From: Sedimenticola selenatireducens DSM 17993
Lineage (GTDB): Bacteria; Pseudomonadota; Gammaproteobacteria; Chromatiales; Chromatiaceae
Direction of reading: 5' to 3'
Assembly: GCF_000428045.1 (NCBI RefSeq)
Contig: NZ_ATZE01000010.1
Coordinates: forward strand, 26,071-90,070
Length of the DNA: 64,000 nucleotides
The translations under genes and the position numbers were made by a program. Every line of letters starts with the position of its first letter. Position 1 is the first letter of the stretch. The notes under the pieces were generated by a model. It saw only the letters and a program-made list of their open reading frames with translations. It was not told the DNA's origin and made no database searches. Below, one piece after another: positions 10,340 through 20,105 of this stretch.

Positions 10340-11217
10340 GTATACAACCCGGTGAATTCGCCTCCAGCAGCCTGATAGGCGACCGCAAGATCAACCAGGA
10401 CCGCTGCATCCGGGTGGATGACGGTAATGTAGTCCTGCTGGGATTGGGCGACGGTATGGGCGGCCATCCACGCGGTGAGACGGCGGCACAGGTGTTGATC
10501 GACACCTGCCAGAATTATTTCAATCGCACCCCCCATCCAATCCTCAACCCAAGCAGCTTTCTCACTCGCCTGCTGCATAAAGCGCATGAGAACATCGTCG
10601 CCTTCGGTTATGAGCAGCGGCCGGCTATCGACCCCAGAACCACGGCGGTAGCCTGCCTGATCCAGAAGAATGTCGCCCACTGGGCACATGCCGGCGACAG
10701 CCGGCTCTATCTGTTGCGGGAACAACGGATACTCGCCAAGACCATAGACCACTCCTATGTAGAGCGGCTGAAACAGCAGGGCGTGATCACCGCCCGGCAG
10801 CAGAAGAATCACCCGCAGCGAAACTATGTCACCCGCTGCCTCGGGGGTGCACTGGTTTCCCCGGACATCACCCTGGGAAAACACAAGCTGGCGGCCGGGG
10901 ATATCCTGCTGCTCTGCAGCGACGGACTCTGGGGAAGCATCAGCGAATCCGAGATGCTGACCACCCTGTTCAGTCGGCTGCCGCTATCGGAAGCGGTGCG
11001 GACACTGTCCGAACAGGCGGCACACAAAGCCTTTCCAGACAGTGACAACATCACCCTTATTGCCCTCAGGATGCAGCCGCTGGACGAGGAGACTGACGGC
11101 GAACCACGGAACAACAAACAGGAGCGCGCCGAAGAGGGCAACCTGGCCCAGGCCATTGCCGACCTTCAGAACGCCATCAGCAATTTTGAAACAGAAACCA
11201 GGCAGGATAAAGAATGA
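10336..11217 (+). CDS. PP2C family serine/threonine protein phosphatase
   Basis: A 293-residue metal-dependent phosphatase, most likely the reverse partner of the kinase encoded just upstream. Family motifs are GDGMGGH at 38-44, HAGDSRLY near 117-124, SDGLWG near 194-199 and DSDNIT near 235-240; the Asp residues form the binuclear metal site. The C-terminal 40 residues are charged and look disordered. The start overlaps the kinase stop and the stop overlaps the rph start (ATGA in both cases), so the three genes are translated together. Confidence 0.93.
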   Translation: MSIQPGEFASSSLIGDRKINQDRCIRVDDGNVVLLGLGDGMGGHPRGETAAQVLIDTCQNYFNRTPHPILNPSSFLTRLLHKAHENIVAFGYEQRPAIDPRTTAVACLIQKNVAHWAHAGDSRLYLLREQRILAKTIDHSYVERLKQQGVITARQQKNHPQRNYVTRCLGGALVSPDITLGKHKLAAGDILLLCSDGLWGSISESEMLTTLFSRLPLSEAVRTLSEQAAHKAFPDSDNITLIALRMQPLDEETDGEPRNNKQERAEEGNLAQAIADLQNAISNFETETRQDKE

Positions 11218-11930
11218 GACCCAGTGGCCGTACACCCGAGCAAATGCGCAATGTCCGCATTACCCGACATTTCACCAAACATGCAGAGGGCTCGGTACTG
11301 GTCGCCTTCGGCGACACCCAGGTTATCTGCACCGCCTCGATTGAGGAGCGCGTCCCCCCCTTCCTCAAGGGTACCGGTCAGGGCTGGGTCACTGCAGAGT
11401 ACGGCATGCTGCCCCGTTCCACCAACAGCCGCATGGCACGGGAAGCGAGCAGAGGCAAACAGGGCGGCCGCACCCTGGAAATCCAACGACTGATTGGGCG
11501 CAGCCTGCGGGCAGTGACCGATCTTCAGGCCCTGGGGGAACGCACCATCACCCTGGATTGTGACGTGATCCAGGCTGATGGCGGAACCCGCACGGCGTCC
11601 ATCTCGGGCGCTTACGTCGCACTGTGCGACGCCATCAGCAATCTGCAGACATCAGGCAAACTCGCCACCGACCCGATTCATGGCCAGCTCGCCTCCGTTT
11701 CGGTGGGTATCTATCAGGGCACACCGGTACTGGATCTGGATTATGCCGAGGACTCCCAGGCCGAGACCGACATGAACGTGGTGATGAACAATGCCGGAGC
11801 CTTTATCGAGGTTCAGGGCACAGCAGAGGGCCACGCCTTTCATCTGCAGGAGCTCAATGCCATGCTGGCATTGGCGGATAGCGGAATACGGGAGATCATG
11901 ACGGTACAGCAGGAAGCATTGGTCAGCTAG
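11214..11930 (+). CDS. rph: Ribonuclease PH
   Basis: Phosphorolytic 3'-5' exoribonuclease that trims tRNA 3' ends. The 238 residues are full length, unlike the frameshifted gene in E. coli K-12. It begins [20 protein letters not shown] and has the family stretches [14 protein letters not shown] near 60-73, [20 protein letters not shown] near 80-99 with phosphate-binding residues, and [20 protein letters not shown] near 114-133. It is the third gene of the kinase-phosphatase-rph set. Confidence 0.97.
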   Translation: MRPSGRTPEQMRNVRITRHFTKHAEGSVLVAFGDTQVICTASIEERVPPFLKGTGQGWVTAEYGMLPRSTNSRMAREASRGKQGGRTLEIQRLIGRSLRAVTDLQALGERTITLDCDVIQADGGTRTASISGAYVALCDAISNLQTSGKLATDPIHGQLASVSVGIYQGTPVLDLDYAEDSQAETDMNVVMNNAGAFIEVQGTAEGHAFHLQELNAMLALADSGIREIMTVQQEALVS

Positions 11931-11947
11931 GTTTTAACGGCAGAAAA

Positions 11948-11975
11948 CGCTCCCGCGACAAGGTGTCCGGGAGCG
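11948..11975. terminator. Inverted repeat between convergent rph and GGDEF gene
   Basis: CGCTCCCG (11948-11955) and CGGGAGCG (11968-11975) form an 8-bp stem with a 12-base loop. It lies between two convergent genes, where a shared terminator is expected. No long T-run follows, so factor-independent termination is uncertain. Confidence 0.45.
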
Positions 11976-11994
11976 GCTTCAGCCGCGCTGCCCC

Positions 11995-14199
11995 CTACAC
12001 CAACATCAGCTCGGGCACAGGTTGGGTACAGACCCGGTTTCGCCCCTGCTCCTTGGCCTGATAGAGCGCCCTGTCGGCCCTCACCATGGCCGGCTCAATA
12101 GACACATCACCCGCAGCGAACCCGCTGATACCGATGCTGATGGTCACCATAATCTCCGTTTCACCAACCTGGATGCGCAGATTTTCGATCGCAGACCGGA
12201 CGCGCTCTGCGGTTGCTCCGGCGGACGGCTCATCGGTCGACGGCAACAGAACGGCAAACTCCTCGCCGCCAATCCGACCCAAAATATCCTCTTCACGCAG
12301 CGCCGAAACAATGGCCTGTGCGACGAATTTCAGCACCCGGTCACCGGCCGGGTGACCGTGGTTGTCATTCACCTGCTTGAAATAATCCACATCCAGCAAC
12401 ATCACCGACAACTCGCCCTGATGGCGCAGCCGCCGCGCCACCTCCATTTTCGCCCGCTTCATGAACTCGCGGCGGTTGATCACTCCGGTCAGGGAATCAA
12501 TACTGGCAAGCCGCTTGTACTCCTCGCCCTCCGCCGTGCTGCGCTTCAATGCCAGGACATGCCGACTCACAGCCAGCGGCCCCAGTTGCTCGCCCATCGT
12601 CAGCATATCGGTGCGTATCAGTTTACGGCGGAAAGTCTCGTAGGCCTGCACCATATCCCCCAACTCATCCTTGCGCTTGGCAAACGGAATACGGTAAGAC
12701 TTATCATCCGCGGTCAGCGCCCGCATACCATCGGTCAGGCTGAGGATGGGAAGCCGGATTGACCTGGCCAGCTGCAGTGCCACAAAACCGATCAACAGCA
12801 CCATGGCTCCCCCGCCAAAGACCGTCGCCATGAACGTGATGGTGGAGAGACTGCGCTGACGCCCCATCTCATCCAGCAACTGATTGATCAACTGCTGTTG
12901 AAATTCGCTGATAAGATTGATGCGCTGCGTGGCGACCTTGAACCAGGTGAAGCTGTCTATCGAGACCACCCCGTCTCCACTGCCGTGTTCCAGAGCGTAG
13001 TCACTGAGACGCTGGTAGGCGATCACATCATTCACCGCATAGTGCGACCGCCAACGAACCCTCTGTTCTTCGGAAAGAAACGAGTGAAACTGTCTCTCCA
13101 ATGTCGCCTGTTCCGAGACCAGAGAGACCAGCTGCCGATACTCCTGCCGGGTGAAGGAGCCCCTGCCGAACGCCGAGGAAACGACCGCTCGCTCACGCCC
13201 GCCCATCTCGGCAAACTGAATCAAAATAGCATTGGCCTGAAACAACTCGGAGGCGCCCTGGCGTCGTGAAATAATGGCGATCTGATTGGTTAGTCCGATC
13301 AACTCCGCGATCAGTCCGGTAAAGCCCTCAAAGCTCTCCTGGGACGAGAGTGATCGCTGATCAACCTGGTTACGGTAGCGCTCCAATGCCTCCATGCGAA
13401 CCGCCACCTTTGTCGCCAGATTACCGATCTGTGCCAACCGGCCCTCCAGTTTCCGGGCTTCCTGGCTCACCCTGAATATCTCCAGTTCACGATCACTGCG
13501 GCTGCGCTGCAGCTTCAGTGCAGTTTTGAAAGCAGGGTCATCGCTGGTCAGGAAACCGGCACTGAGTCCGCGTTCTTTCTGCAGTTCATGGGCGAGATTG
13601 CCCACCTCCTGACTGAATGAGGCAAGCTGAGCAACGTCACCCGCACCCACTGCCTCCTGCCAGGACTGATACATAATCATTCCGGCAAAAATCAACATCG
13701 GCAACAGGGAGATGACCACCAGCATCTCGAGGCCCCGGACGAAGGATAGCTTCTGGAATTTGAGCACCAGAAATTCCGCCAGGGAATGGTTCTTTACCTC
13801 TCGTTCAGCCAGCAGGGGCGCCAGATCCAGATCCTGATCAATAATGTGGTTGATCAGCAGTTTGACCAGCGATTCGGTCACATCGATCAGGGACCCCCCC
13901 AGATCGTCAGATCGTAACTGGCTTCTCGCTTCGATTATGGCCGACAGGAAATCGCTGTGCTCGCGCCGCTGCTCCTCTTTAAAATCCTCACCGGCGGTGG
14001 CGCTGAGCATCTCCTCATGGCGACTGTGCGCCGTAGCCAGCTGCTCCAGCTCATCCAGAATCCGATGCACCTGCTCCGCATCGGGCGCTTCGTCGATCAG
14101 ATCAATGAGTCGGTTCAGGAGTGAGATAAGCTGCCGGTGCTCACCATCCAGCCCAGGATCACCAATACTAAGCCCTTCATCCCAGTGGATTTTCTTCAT
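11995..14199 (-). CDS. Hemerythrin-NIT-HAMP-GGDEF diguanylate cyclase
   Basis: A 734-residue membrane sensor predicted to make cyclic di-GMP. In order: a bacteriohemerythrin domain (1-135), a membrane helix (about 157-180), a periplasmic NIT-type domain (about 190-440, with QKERGLSAGFL and EMGGRERAVVSSAFGRGSF), a second helix (about 448-472), HAMP, and GGDEF (about 565-730). The active site reads GGEEF near 644-648, with an RxxD inhibitory site (REED) five residues before it. Hemerythrin ligands H21, H58, E62, H81, H118 and D123 are visible, but the sixth expected ligand is Gln 77 instead of His. Oxygen and nitrate/nitrite are the family-level candidate signals. The gene follows mmsA on the same strand after about 195 bases. 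Confidence 0.9.
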   Translation of the reverse strand: MKKIHWDEGLSIGDPGLDGEHRQLISLLNRLIDLIDEAPDAEQVHRILDELEQLATAHSRHEEMLSATAGEDFKEEQRREHSDFLSAIIEARSQLRSDDLGGSLIDVTESLVKLLINHIIDQDLDLAPLLAEREVKNHSLAEFLVLKFQKLSFVRGLEMLVVISLLPMLIFAGMIMYQSWQEAVGAGDVAQLASFSQEVGNLAHELQKERGLSAGFLTSDDPAFKTALKLQRSRSDRELEIFRVSQEARKLEGRLAQIGNLATKVAVRMEALERYRNQVDQRSLSSQESFEGFTGLIAELIGLTNQIAIISRRQGASELFQANAILIQFAEMGGRERAVVSSAFGRGSFTRQEYRQLVSLVSEQATLERQFHSFLSEEQRVRWRSHYAVNDVIAYQRLSDYALEHGSGDGVVSIDSFTWFKVATQRINLISEFQQQLINQLLDEMGRQRSLSTITFMATVFGGGAMVLLIGFVALQLARSIRLPILSLTDGMRALTADDKSYRIPFAKRKDELGDMVQAYETFRRKLIRTDMLTMGEQLGPLAVSRHVLALKRSTAEGEEYKRLASIDSLTGVINRREFMKRAKMEVARRLRHQGELSVMLLDVDYFKQVNDNHGHPAGDRVLKFVAQAIVSALREEDILGRIGGEEFAVLLPSTDEPSAGATAERVRSAIENLRIQVGETEIMVTISIGISGFAAGDVSIEPAMVRADRALYQAKEQGRNRVCTQPVPELMLV

Positions 14200-14394
14200 A
14201 ACAGGTCATTCAGGCGCCAATCTGGTCACCTGCTGGATTAATCTCATGCACTTGCGGATTGCGCCATTCAGCCGCGCCCGCGCCCAACGTACACCCGGCT
14301 TGTAACCGGAGTACCCACTGATAGCGGCCCCGTCACCGATTTCTGAAGTAGATACGACACATGGATGATGTTTTTTATTTCCAATCTGTAACGT

Positions 14395-15888
14395 TTACAG
14401 GGTGGGAAAGGCGTAGCTGCTCCCTTCGCGCACGGATGCAGAGGGCCAGCGCTGGGTGATGGTCTTGCGCCGCGTATAGAAACGCACCGCGTCAGGACCA
14501 TAGGCATGGAGATCGCCGAACAGCGAGCGTTTCCAGCCCCCAAAGCTGTGGTAGGCGACAGGTACAGGCAGAGGGATATTCACTCCCACCATGCCGACCC
14601 GGATATGGTCACTGAAGAAGCGGGCCGCCTCACCATCCCGGGTAAAGATGCATGTGCCGTTGCCGTACTCGTGGTTATCGATCAGGGTCATCGCCTGCTG
14701 CAGGTTTTCCACCCGCACTACACAGAGCACCGGCCCGAATATCTCATCACGGTAGATCGACATCTCCGGCGTGACCCGGTCAAACAGACAGCCACCCAGA
14801 AAGAACCCTTCCGCATGGCCTTCGACCCGCTGACCCCGGCCATCCACCACCAGCTCAGCCCCTTCATCCAGACCCCGATCCACATAGCCCCGCACCTTCC
14901 GCAGATGCTGTGCAGTCACCAGCGGACCCATTTCGCTTCCCGACTCACGACCCGGTCCCACTTTCAGGTGCGCCAGCTTTTCCGCCAGCCCGCCAACCAC
15001 GGCATCCGCCACCGTATCGCCGACACAGACCACCACCGAAATGGCCATGCAGCGCTCACCGCAGGAGCCATAGGCCGCCCCCATCAGGGCATTGACCGCA
15101 TTGTCCAGATCAGCGTCCGGCATCACCACCGCATGATTCTTAGCGCCACCCAGCGCCTGCACCCGCTTGCCGGCCGCAGTACCGGTGTGATAGATGTACT
15201 CCGCCACCATGGTGGAACCGACAAAGCTGGCCGCCTGCACCCGGGGATCATTCAGTAACGTGTCCACCGCCTCTTTGTCGCCGTTAACCAGATTGAACAC
15301 ACCGTCCGGCAGCCCAGCCTGCTGCAACAATTCGGCTATGCGCAGAGCCGCCGAGGGATCCCGTTCGGAGGGCTTAAGAATAAAGGTATTGCCGCAGATA
15401 ATTGCCATTGGGAACATCCACATCGGCACCATCACGGGGAAATTGAATGGCGTGATCCCCACCACCACCCCCAGTGGTTGAAACTCGGACCAGGAGTCGA
15501 TAGCCGGGCCGACACTCTTGGAGTATTCCCCCTTCAGCAGTTCCGGCGCGCCACAGGCGTACTCCACCACCTCAATGCCGCGCATCAGTTCGCCCATGGC
15601 ATCATCCAGCACCTTGCCGTGTTCATCGGTGATCAGTCCACAGATCTCCTCGGCATGCTGTTCAAGCAGCTGTTTGTAGCGGAACATCACCTGGGCCCGC
15701 TTCAGGGGTGGGGTTTCCCGCCAGGCCGGGAAGGCCGCCTCGGCGGCGGCAATCGCCCGCTCAACCGTGGCCCGGGAGGCCAGCGCCACCTGCCGCGATG
15801 TCTCACCGGTGGCCGGATTGTAGATCGGCTGGGTCCGCTGATCGTCGTTGACAATCTCGCCGTTAATGAAATGACCAATGGTATTCAT
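14395..15888 (-). CDS. mmsA: CoA-acylating methylmalonate/malonate-semialdehyde dehydrogenase MmsA
   Basis: Oxidises malonate or methylmalonate semialdehyde with NAD and CoA to acetyl- or propionyl-CoA. From the ATG at 15888 (MNTIGHFINGE) it has 497 residues, the normal length; an AGGAG six bases upstream supports this start over a longer in-frame one at 16002. The aldehyde dehydrogenase active-site Cys is residue 280 in CGERCMAIS, and VVVGITPFNFPVMVPMWMF near 135-153 is the Rossmann/NAD segment. The aminotransferase upstream makes the semialdehyde from beta-alanine, so the two genes give a beta-alanine to acetyl-CoA route. Confidence 0.94.
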   Translation of the reverse strand: MNTIGHFINGEIVNDDQRTQPIYNPATGETSRQVALASRATVERAIAAAEAAFPAWRETPPLKRAQVMFRYKQLLEQHAEEICGLITDEHGKVLDDAMGELMRGIEVVEYACGAPELLKGEYSKSVGPAIDSWSEFQPLGVVVGITPFNFPVMVPMWMFPMAIICGNTFILKPSERDPSAALRIAELLQQAGLPDGVFNLVNGDKEAVDTLLNDPRVQAASFVGSTMVAEYIYHTGTAAGKRVQALGGAKNHAVVMPDADLDNAVNALMGAAYGSCGERCMAISVVVCVGDTVADAVVGGLAEKLAHLKVGPGRESGSEMGPLVTAQHLRKVRGYVDRGLDEGAELVVDGRGQRVEGHAEGFFLGGCLFDRVTPEMSIYRDEIFGPVLCVVRVENLQQAMTLIDNHEYGNGTCIFTRDGEAARFFSDHIRVGMVGVNIPLPVPVAYHSFGGWKRSLFGDLHAYGPDAVRFYTRRKTITQRWPSASVREGSSYAFPTL

Positions 15889-16011
15889 AAGCTGCTCCTG
15901 GCAGAACGAGCCGCGACGGGCTCTCTGGTTATCATCCTGAAGCCCCCTGTTGCGATACAAATACGCCAAAACAGGCGTGAGCTGTTTCAGGCTGGATCGC
16001 AAATCAGGGGA

Positions 16012-17352
16012 TCAAATCGCCTTGAGGCTGTCCCCCACGACGTTGATCAGCCGATCAATCTCTTCCTTCTCGATAGTCATGGCCGGTCCGAACTGAATGG
16101 TGTCGCCGCCATAGCGTACATAGACACCCCGCTCCCAGCAGCGCATGGCGATCTCCCAGGGGCGGCGTGCCGGTTCATCCGGGTAGGGGGCAATCTGCAA
16201 CGCACCCGCCAGGCCGAAGTTGCGGATATCGGTAATGTGCGGACCACCCCGAAGACTGTGCAGGCCCGACTCAAAATAGGGCGCCATATCGCGAGCCCGT
16301 TCCGCCAGCCGATCCTGTTCAAACAGCGTCAGCGCGGCCAGTCCCGCTGCACAAGCCAGGGGGTGGGCCGAGTAGGTATAGCCATGGGGGAACTCCACCA
16401 TATATTCCGGACCGCCGTGTGTCATGAAGGTCTGGTAGATATCTTCCCGCACGACCGTTGCCCCCATCGGCACTGCCCCGTTGGTCAATCCCTTCGCCAG
16501 GGTCATGATGTCCGGCACAACACCGAAGGCATCCGCGCCGAAGGCATGTCCAGTACGGCCGAAACCGGTAATCACTTCATCAAAAATGAGCAGAATTGCG
16601 TGCTTGTCGCAGATCTCCCGCAGTCGTCGCAGATAACCCTCGGGCGGCACGATCACACCCGCTGACCCGGCAACGGGCTCAACAATCACGGCGGCAATAT
16701 TGGAGGCGTCATGCAGCGCCACCAACTCCTCCAGCTGATCCGCCAGAGCGACGCCATGCTCCGGTATGCCACGACTGAAGGCATTCTCCGGCAACAGGGT
16801 GTGGGGCAGGTGATCTGCATCCAGCAGGGTGCCGAACAGTTTGCGGTTCGGCCCGATGCCACCCACACTGATACCGCCAAGATTGACCCCGTGATAACCC
16901 TTGGCCCGCCCAATCAACTTGGTCTTGCCCGGCATGCCCTTCAGACGCCAGTAGCCGCGCGCCATTTTCAGTGCAGTCTCTACCGCCTCGGAACCGGAAT
17001 TGGAGAAAAACAGATAATCCAGGCCTGGCGGCGTCAGCTGCCTGAGACGATTGGCCAGTTCAAACGCGAGCGGATGACCGAACTGGAATCCCGGGGCATA
17101 ATCCATGCGGCCCAGTTGGGCAGTGATCGCCTCACTGATCTCCTGTCGGTTGTGTCCGGCCCCGCAGCACCAAAGGCCGGACACCCCATCCAGAATCCGC
17201 CGGCCATCGGCACTCCGGTAATAATTGCCCTCGGCGGCCACCACCATGCGGGGATTCTGTTTAAAATCCCGGTTGCCGGTGAACGGCATCCAGAGGGCTT
17301 CCAGTGCCTCACGGCCCAGGCCGGCACTGAGCCGGGAATCGAAATCTGACAT
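16012..17352 (-). CDS. Omega-amino acid (beta-alanine) : pyruvate aminotransferase
   Basis: PLP-dependent class III aminotransferase. It is predicted to transfer the amino group of beta-alanine to pyruvate, giving malonate semialdehyde and alanine. The 446 residues match the family. The cofactor Asp lies in LIFDEVITGFGRTGHAFG near 259-276 and the PLP Lys is 287 in LAKGLTNGAVPMG. The N terminus (WMPFTGNRDFKQNPRM near 21-36) is typical of the beta-alanine:pyruvate group. AAGGA precedes the ATG. mmsA follows after 123 bases on the same strand. Substrate choice among omega-amino acids is inferred from family and neighbour. Confidence 0.9.
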   Translation of the reverse strand: MSDFDSRLSAGLGREALEALWMPFTGNRDFKQNPRMVVAAEGNYYRSADGRRILDGVSGLWCCGAGHNRQEISEAITAQLGRMDYAPGFQFGHPLAFELANRLRQLTPPGLDYLFFSNSGSEAVETALKMARGYWRLKGMPGKTKLIGRAKGYHGVNLGGISVGGIGPNRKLFGTLLDADHLPHTLLPENAFSRGIPEHGVALADQLEELVALHDASNIAAVIVEPVAGSAGVIVPPEGYLRRLREICDKHAILLIFDEVITGFGRTGHAFGADAFGVVPDIMTLAKGLTNGAVPMGATVVREDIYQTFMTHGGPEYMVEFPHGYTYSAHPLACAAGLAALTLFEQDRLAERARDMAPYFESGLHSLRGGPHITDIRNFGLAGALQIAPYPDEPARRPWEIAMRCWERGVYVRYGGDTIQFGPAMTIEKEEIDRLINVVGDSLKAI

Positions 17353-17777
17353 GGGGATATCCTTGATCCATCAGTGAATATAAGCCTAGTCCGGCTATAG
17401 AAATAAGTTAAATAAATTTGAATTTTTCAGCATCCGTAGCCACTTAAACATAGATATCGAATGAGGCCGGGGGTTTAGTCACCTCAGCCCTTTCGGTGGC
17501 CAGATAAGTAATATCGATATCCACCAGCTTTGCATCTTTCGGGCAGTGGTGGCACGCTGGCCGAGCTTGAGCGCCCGATCCCGGAATTCCTCACGAAACA
17601 GCCGTTGGAAAAACTCCGCTTATTTATGCTATCGTTCCGAATCAAGTTTGATAAAATATTACACTATTGTCATAAGTAATACTGATCGACATTGTCGTAT
17701 CAGGCTCTCTACCAGAGTCGACACAACACCTTTCCTTAACAGCGCCCTGAGCCGGGCAACAGAACCAGGAAAACACC
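17353..17777. other. 425-base divergent intergenic region
   Basis: Separates the minus-strand aminotransferase from the plus-strand pentapeptide gene. It is AT-rich at 17390-17450 and 17630-17690, consistent with a promoter on each side. I see no regulator gene, RNA gene or strong repeat in it. Confidence 0.4.
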
Positions 17778-18308
17778 ATGATTTCACCGAACCTACGAGC
17801 GACTGTCATCGGAGTCACCGCGACACTCCTCTCCACTTATGCCATCGAATCCAACGCCTGGCGCAAGGATATCGAGACCTCTGGTCGTATCAAAAACACC
17901 ACCTGCAAGTATGAACCGGAGGCGCAATGCTCCTGGGCGGTACGGATCGGCGCCCAGATCCCCGGCGTCGATATGCATGAGGCCTCCATGGCCTCCATGC
18001 GGCTGGACAACGCCAATCTGCAGGGCGCCAATCTCTCTCGCGCCACTCTGCACCTGGCAAATCTGCAGGGCGCCAACCTGATGCTAAGCAACCTGGAATA
18101 TGCGGCACTGCATGCTGTGAACCTGCAGGGCGCCAACCTGATGCTGGCAAATCTGAAAGGCGCCAACTTCCTGGATGCGGACCTCAGCGGCGCCAATCTT
18201 CGGGGCGCCAATCTCGAGGGTACCATTCTGATTGCGGCCAAGCTGGATAACGCCACCTGGACCGATGGGCGTGTCTGCGCTGTCGGCTCCAAAGGTGAGT
18301 GCCTGTAG
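17778..18308 (+). CDS. Secreted pentapeptide-repeat protein
   Basis: A 176-residue protein with an N-terminal hydrophobic signal segment (about 5-22), a short region with a Cys pair, then about 17 consecutive pentapeptide repeats of the A(N/D)LXX type between about 72 and 160, which should fold as a right-handed quadrilateral beta helix. The end carries another Cys pair (VCAVGSKGECL). Two DNA units near 18060 and 18120 are almost identical, suggesting recent duplication. Pentapeptide proteins have very varied roles, so no function is assigned. A strong terminator follows. Confidence 0.85.
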   Translation: MISPNLRATVIGVTATLLSTYAIESNAWRKDIETSGRIKNTTCKYEPEAQCSWAVRIGAQIPGVDMHEASMASMRLDNANLQGANLSRATLHLANLQGANLMLSNLEYAALHAVNLQGANLMLANLKGANFLDADLSGANLRGANLEGTILIAAKLDNATWTDGRVCAVGSKGECL

Positions 18309-18345
18309 TCAGAATATGACCTGACTCTGCTCCCGACCATTCCTG

Positions 18346-18384
18346 AAAAAAAAGGCCTTACCCGCGAGGGGAAGGCCTTTTTTC
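18346..18384. terminator. Bidirectional factor-independent terminator
   Basis: AAAAAAGGCCTTACCC and GGGGAAGGCCTTTTTT pair around a GCGA loop with one mismatch, giving an A-run on one side and a T-run on the other. It lies between the convergent pentapeptide gene and ccmI and can end both transcripts. Confidence 0.9.
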
Positions 18385-18405
18385 TCTTCCGAATGTGGAG
18401 TGAAG

Positions 18406-19647
18406 TTAAGGAATTACCGAGTCAATCACCAACTCCACCACCGCCTGATCACTGACAGTCACCGGAGACACTTCTCCCAACAGATCGCCACTGGCGGCAA
18501 TGGCATTACCGGATCGTGAGATCCGGGCTCCTACCACCACCTGCGGAAACTTCGACAGATTCATCCCCGGCACCATCGCCTGGGCATCACTTAATTCAAC
18601 CGTGGTCGGCAGATCACCCGCTTTCAGACGCACCGCGGCCAGGGGCATTTTCGGGCCCGTCAGGGCACGAGCATAAATAAACAGGCTCTCTTCCGGCTTT
18701 ACCTGGGCCGCCAGCTCGGCAGAAAGGGAAATGCGGGCAGTGATAGCCGTACCTGACGGGATGGCCGCCGCCGGTTTTTCCGGCACGCTGTCCGAACCCG
18801 ACGCGGTCAGCTGGCGTTCGGCCACCGCAATCAGCCTATCGACCTGTTGGGTTGCATCCGGGTCATCCGCCAGCATCGGCTTGAGATGACGCCAGTGTTC
18901 CAGGGCGCGGGCATAATTGCCCGATTGATTTTCCGCCATACCCGCCAGCCAGAGCGCTGTCTGATCTTCAGGCGCCAGGGTAACCGCCTTGCGGATCAGT
19001 TCGGCAGGGCGCCCCTGCATATCCCCACCCGCCGACATCGCCAGGGCATCGGCCAGCGCCAACATGATAGAGGGCTGCTCACCGGCAAGCTGGTTCAGCT
19101 TGTCAAAGGCAAAGGCTGCGCTCTGATAATCCTTCATCGCCATGTGAGTACGCCCCAGCAGATACCACCCTTCTGCATCCTCGGGATTCTCTTTCAGACG
19201 CTCCACCAGGGTGGTCATCATCTCCTCAATTGAGGGCAGTTTCTTGTCTGACGACTGTTGCGCCACCACAACCTGCGGATCAACCAGTTGCGGCGTCCCC
19301 AGATAGAGATAGACCGAGATCGTAGCGGCCACCACAAACAGGGCCGAGAACAGCAGGACCAGGAGGCCGCCCTTACCGGCCCCCGCAGCGCCACCCGAAT
19401 CACCACTGGATTCCAGGTCTATCAACAGCGCCTGCTCCAACTCAAGCTTGGTCTGTTCGTACTCTTCGTCCGACAGGGAACCGGCGGCATGCTCCTTGTT
19501 CAGTTCGGCCAGCCGCTCGCGGGCAATCACCACATTCTGTTTATCGCGATCCGATTCCTGCAGCTCCGACGCGCGCAGCAGGGACGGGGCAATAAACGCT
19601 AGCGCGACCAGTATCATGGCCGCCGAAATTATCCAGAAAATTGTCAT
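18406..19647 (-). CDS. ccmI: Cytochrome c biogenesis protein CcmI (apocytochrome chaperone)
   Basis: CcmI binds apocytochrome c and presents it to the CcmFH heme ligation complex. The 413 residues show two N-terminal membrane helices (about 2-22 and 92-115) flanking a cytoplasmic coil (about 30-80), then a periplasmic TPR region (about 145-280, with WYLLGRTHMAMKDYQSA) and a C-terminal beta domain. Its start overlaps the ccmH stop (ATGA). It is the last gene of the ccm operon and is followed by a strong terminator. Confidence 0.94.
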   Translation of the reverse strand: MTIFWIISAAMILVALAFIAPSLLRASELQESDRDKQNVVIARERLAELNKEHAAGSLSDEEYEQTKLELEQALLIDLESSGDSGGAAGAGKGGLLVLLFSALFVVAATISVYLYLGTPQLVDPQVVVAQQSSDKKLPSIEEMMTTLVERLKENPEDAEGWYLLGRTHMAMKDYQSAAFAFDKLNQLAGEQPSIMLALADALAMSAGGDMQGRPAELIRKAVTLAPEDQTALWLAGMAENQSGNYARALEHWRHLKPMLADDPDATQQVDRLIAVAERQLTASGSDSVPEKPAAAIPSGTAITARISLSAELAAQVKPEESLFIYARALTGPKMPLAAVRLKAGDLPTTVELSDAQAMVPGMNLSKFPQVVVGARISRSGNAIAASGDLLGEVSPVTVSDQAVVELVIDSVIP

Positions 19648-20105
19648 GTATTATTATCTTCTTCGCCAAGCAATGTCTTGGCTCTCTGCAAGTCGTTATC
19701 ACTGATCTGGTTATCAGCCAGTTTGCCTTTTCCCCGAATGAATATAAACAGGATGGCGACACCACCCGCCAGGATGCCAAACGGCCCCAGCCAGAGCAGC
19801 AGGGTCGACAACTGGAACGGTGGGCGATAGAGCACGAAATCCCCATAGCGCTTGACCATGTAGGCGACCACATCGTCGCTACTGGCGCCACTCTGCACCA
19901 ACTCGTAAGTCTTGCGGCGCATATCCTGGGCCAGCTCGGCATTGGAGTCGGCCAGGTTCTGATTCTGGCAAACCAGACAGCGTAACTCCGCGACCAGCTG
20001 TTTGTAGCGGGCCTCCTTCTCCGGGTCATCGAACTGAGTTGCCTCAATGGCTGCCTGGGAGAACAGCGGTATCAACAGCAACACAAACAGCCAGGCCCGG
20101 ATCAT
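19644..20105 (-). CDS. ccmH: Cytochrome c maturation protein CcmH (CcmL type)
   Basis: Membrane-anchored periplasmic thiol oxidoreductase that keeps the apocytochrome CXXCH cysteines reduced for heme attachment. The 153-residue length is that of the short CcmH form, with the TPR part encoded separately as ccmI. It has a signal peptide (1-19), the family motif LRCLVCQNQ with Cys 43 and Cys 46, and one membrane helix near 103-125. It overlaps ccmG upstream and ccmI downstream by four bases each. Confidence 0.96.
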   Translation of the reverse strand: MIRAWLFVLLLIPLFSQAAIEATQFDDPEKEARYKQLVAELRCLVCQNQNLADSNAELAQDMRRKTYELVQSGASSDDVVAYMVKRYGDFVLYRPPFQLSTLLLWLGPFGILAGGVAILFIFIRGKGKLADNQISDNDLQRAKTLLGEEDNNT

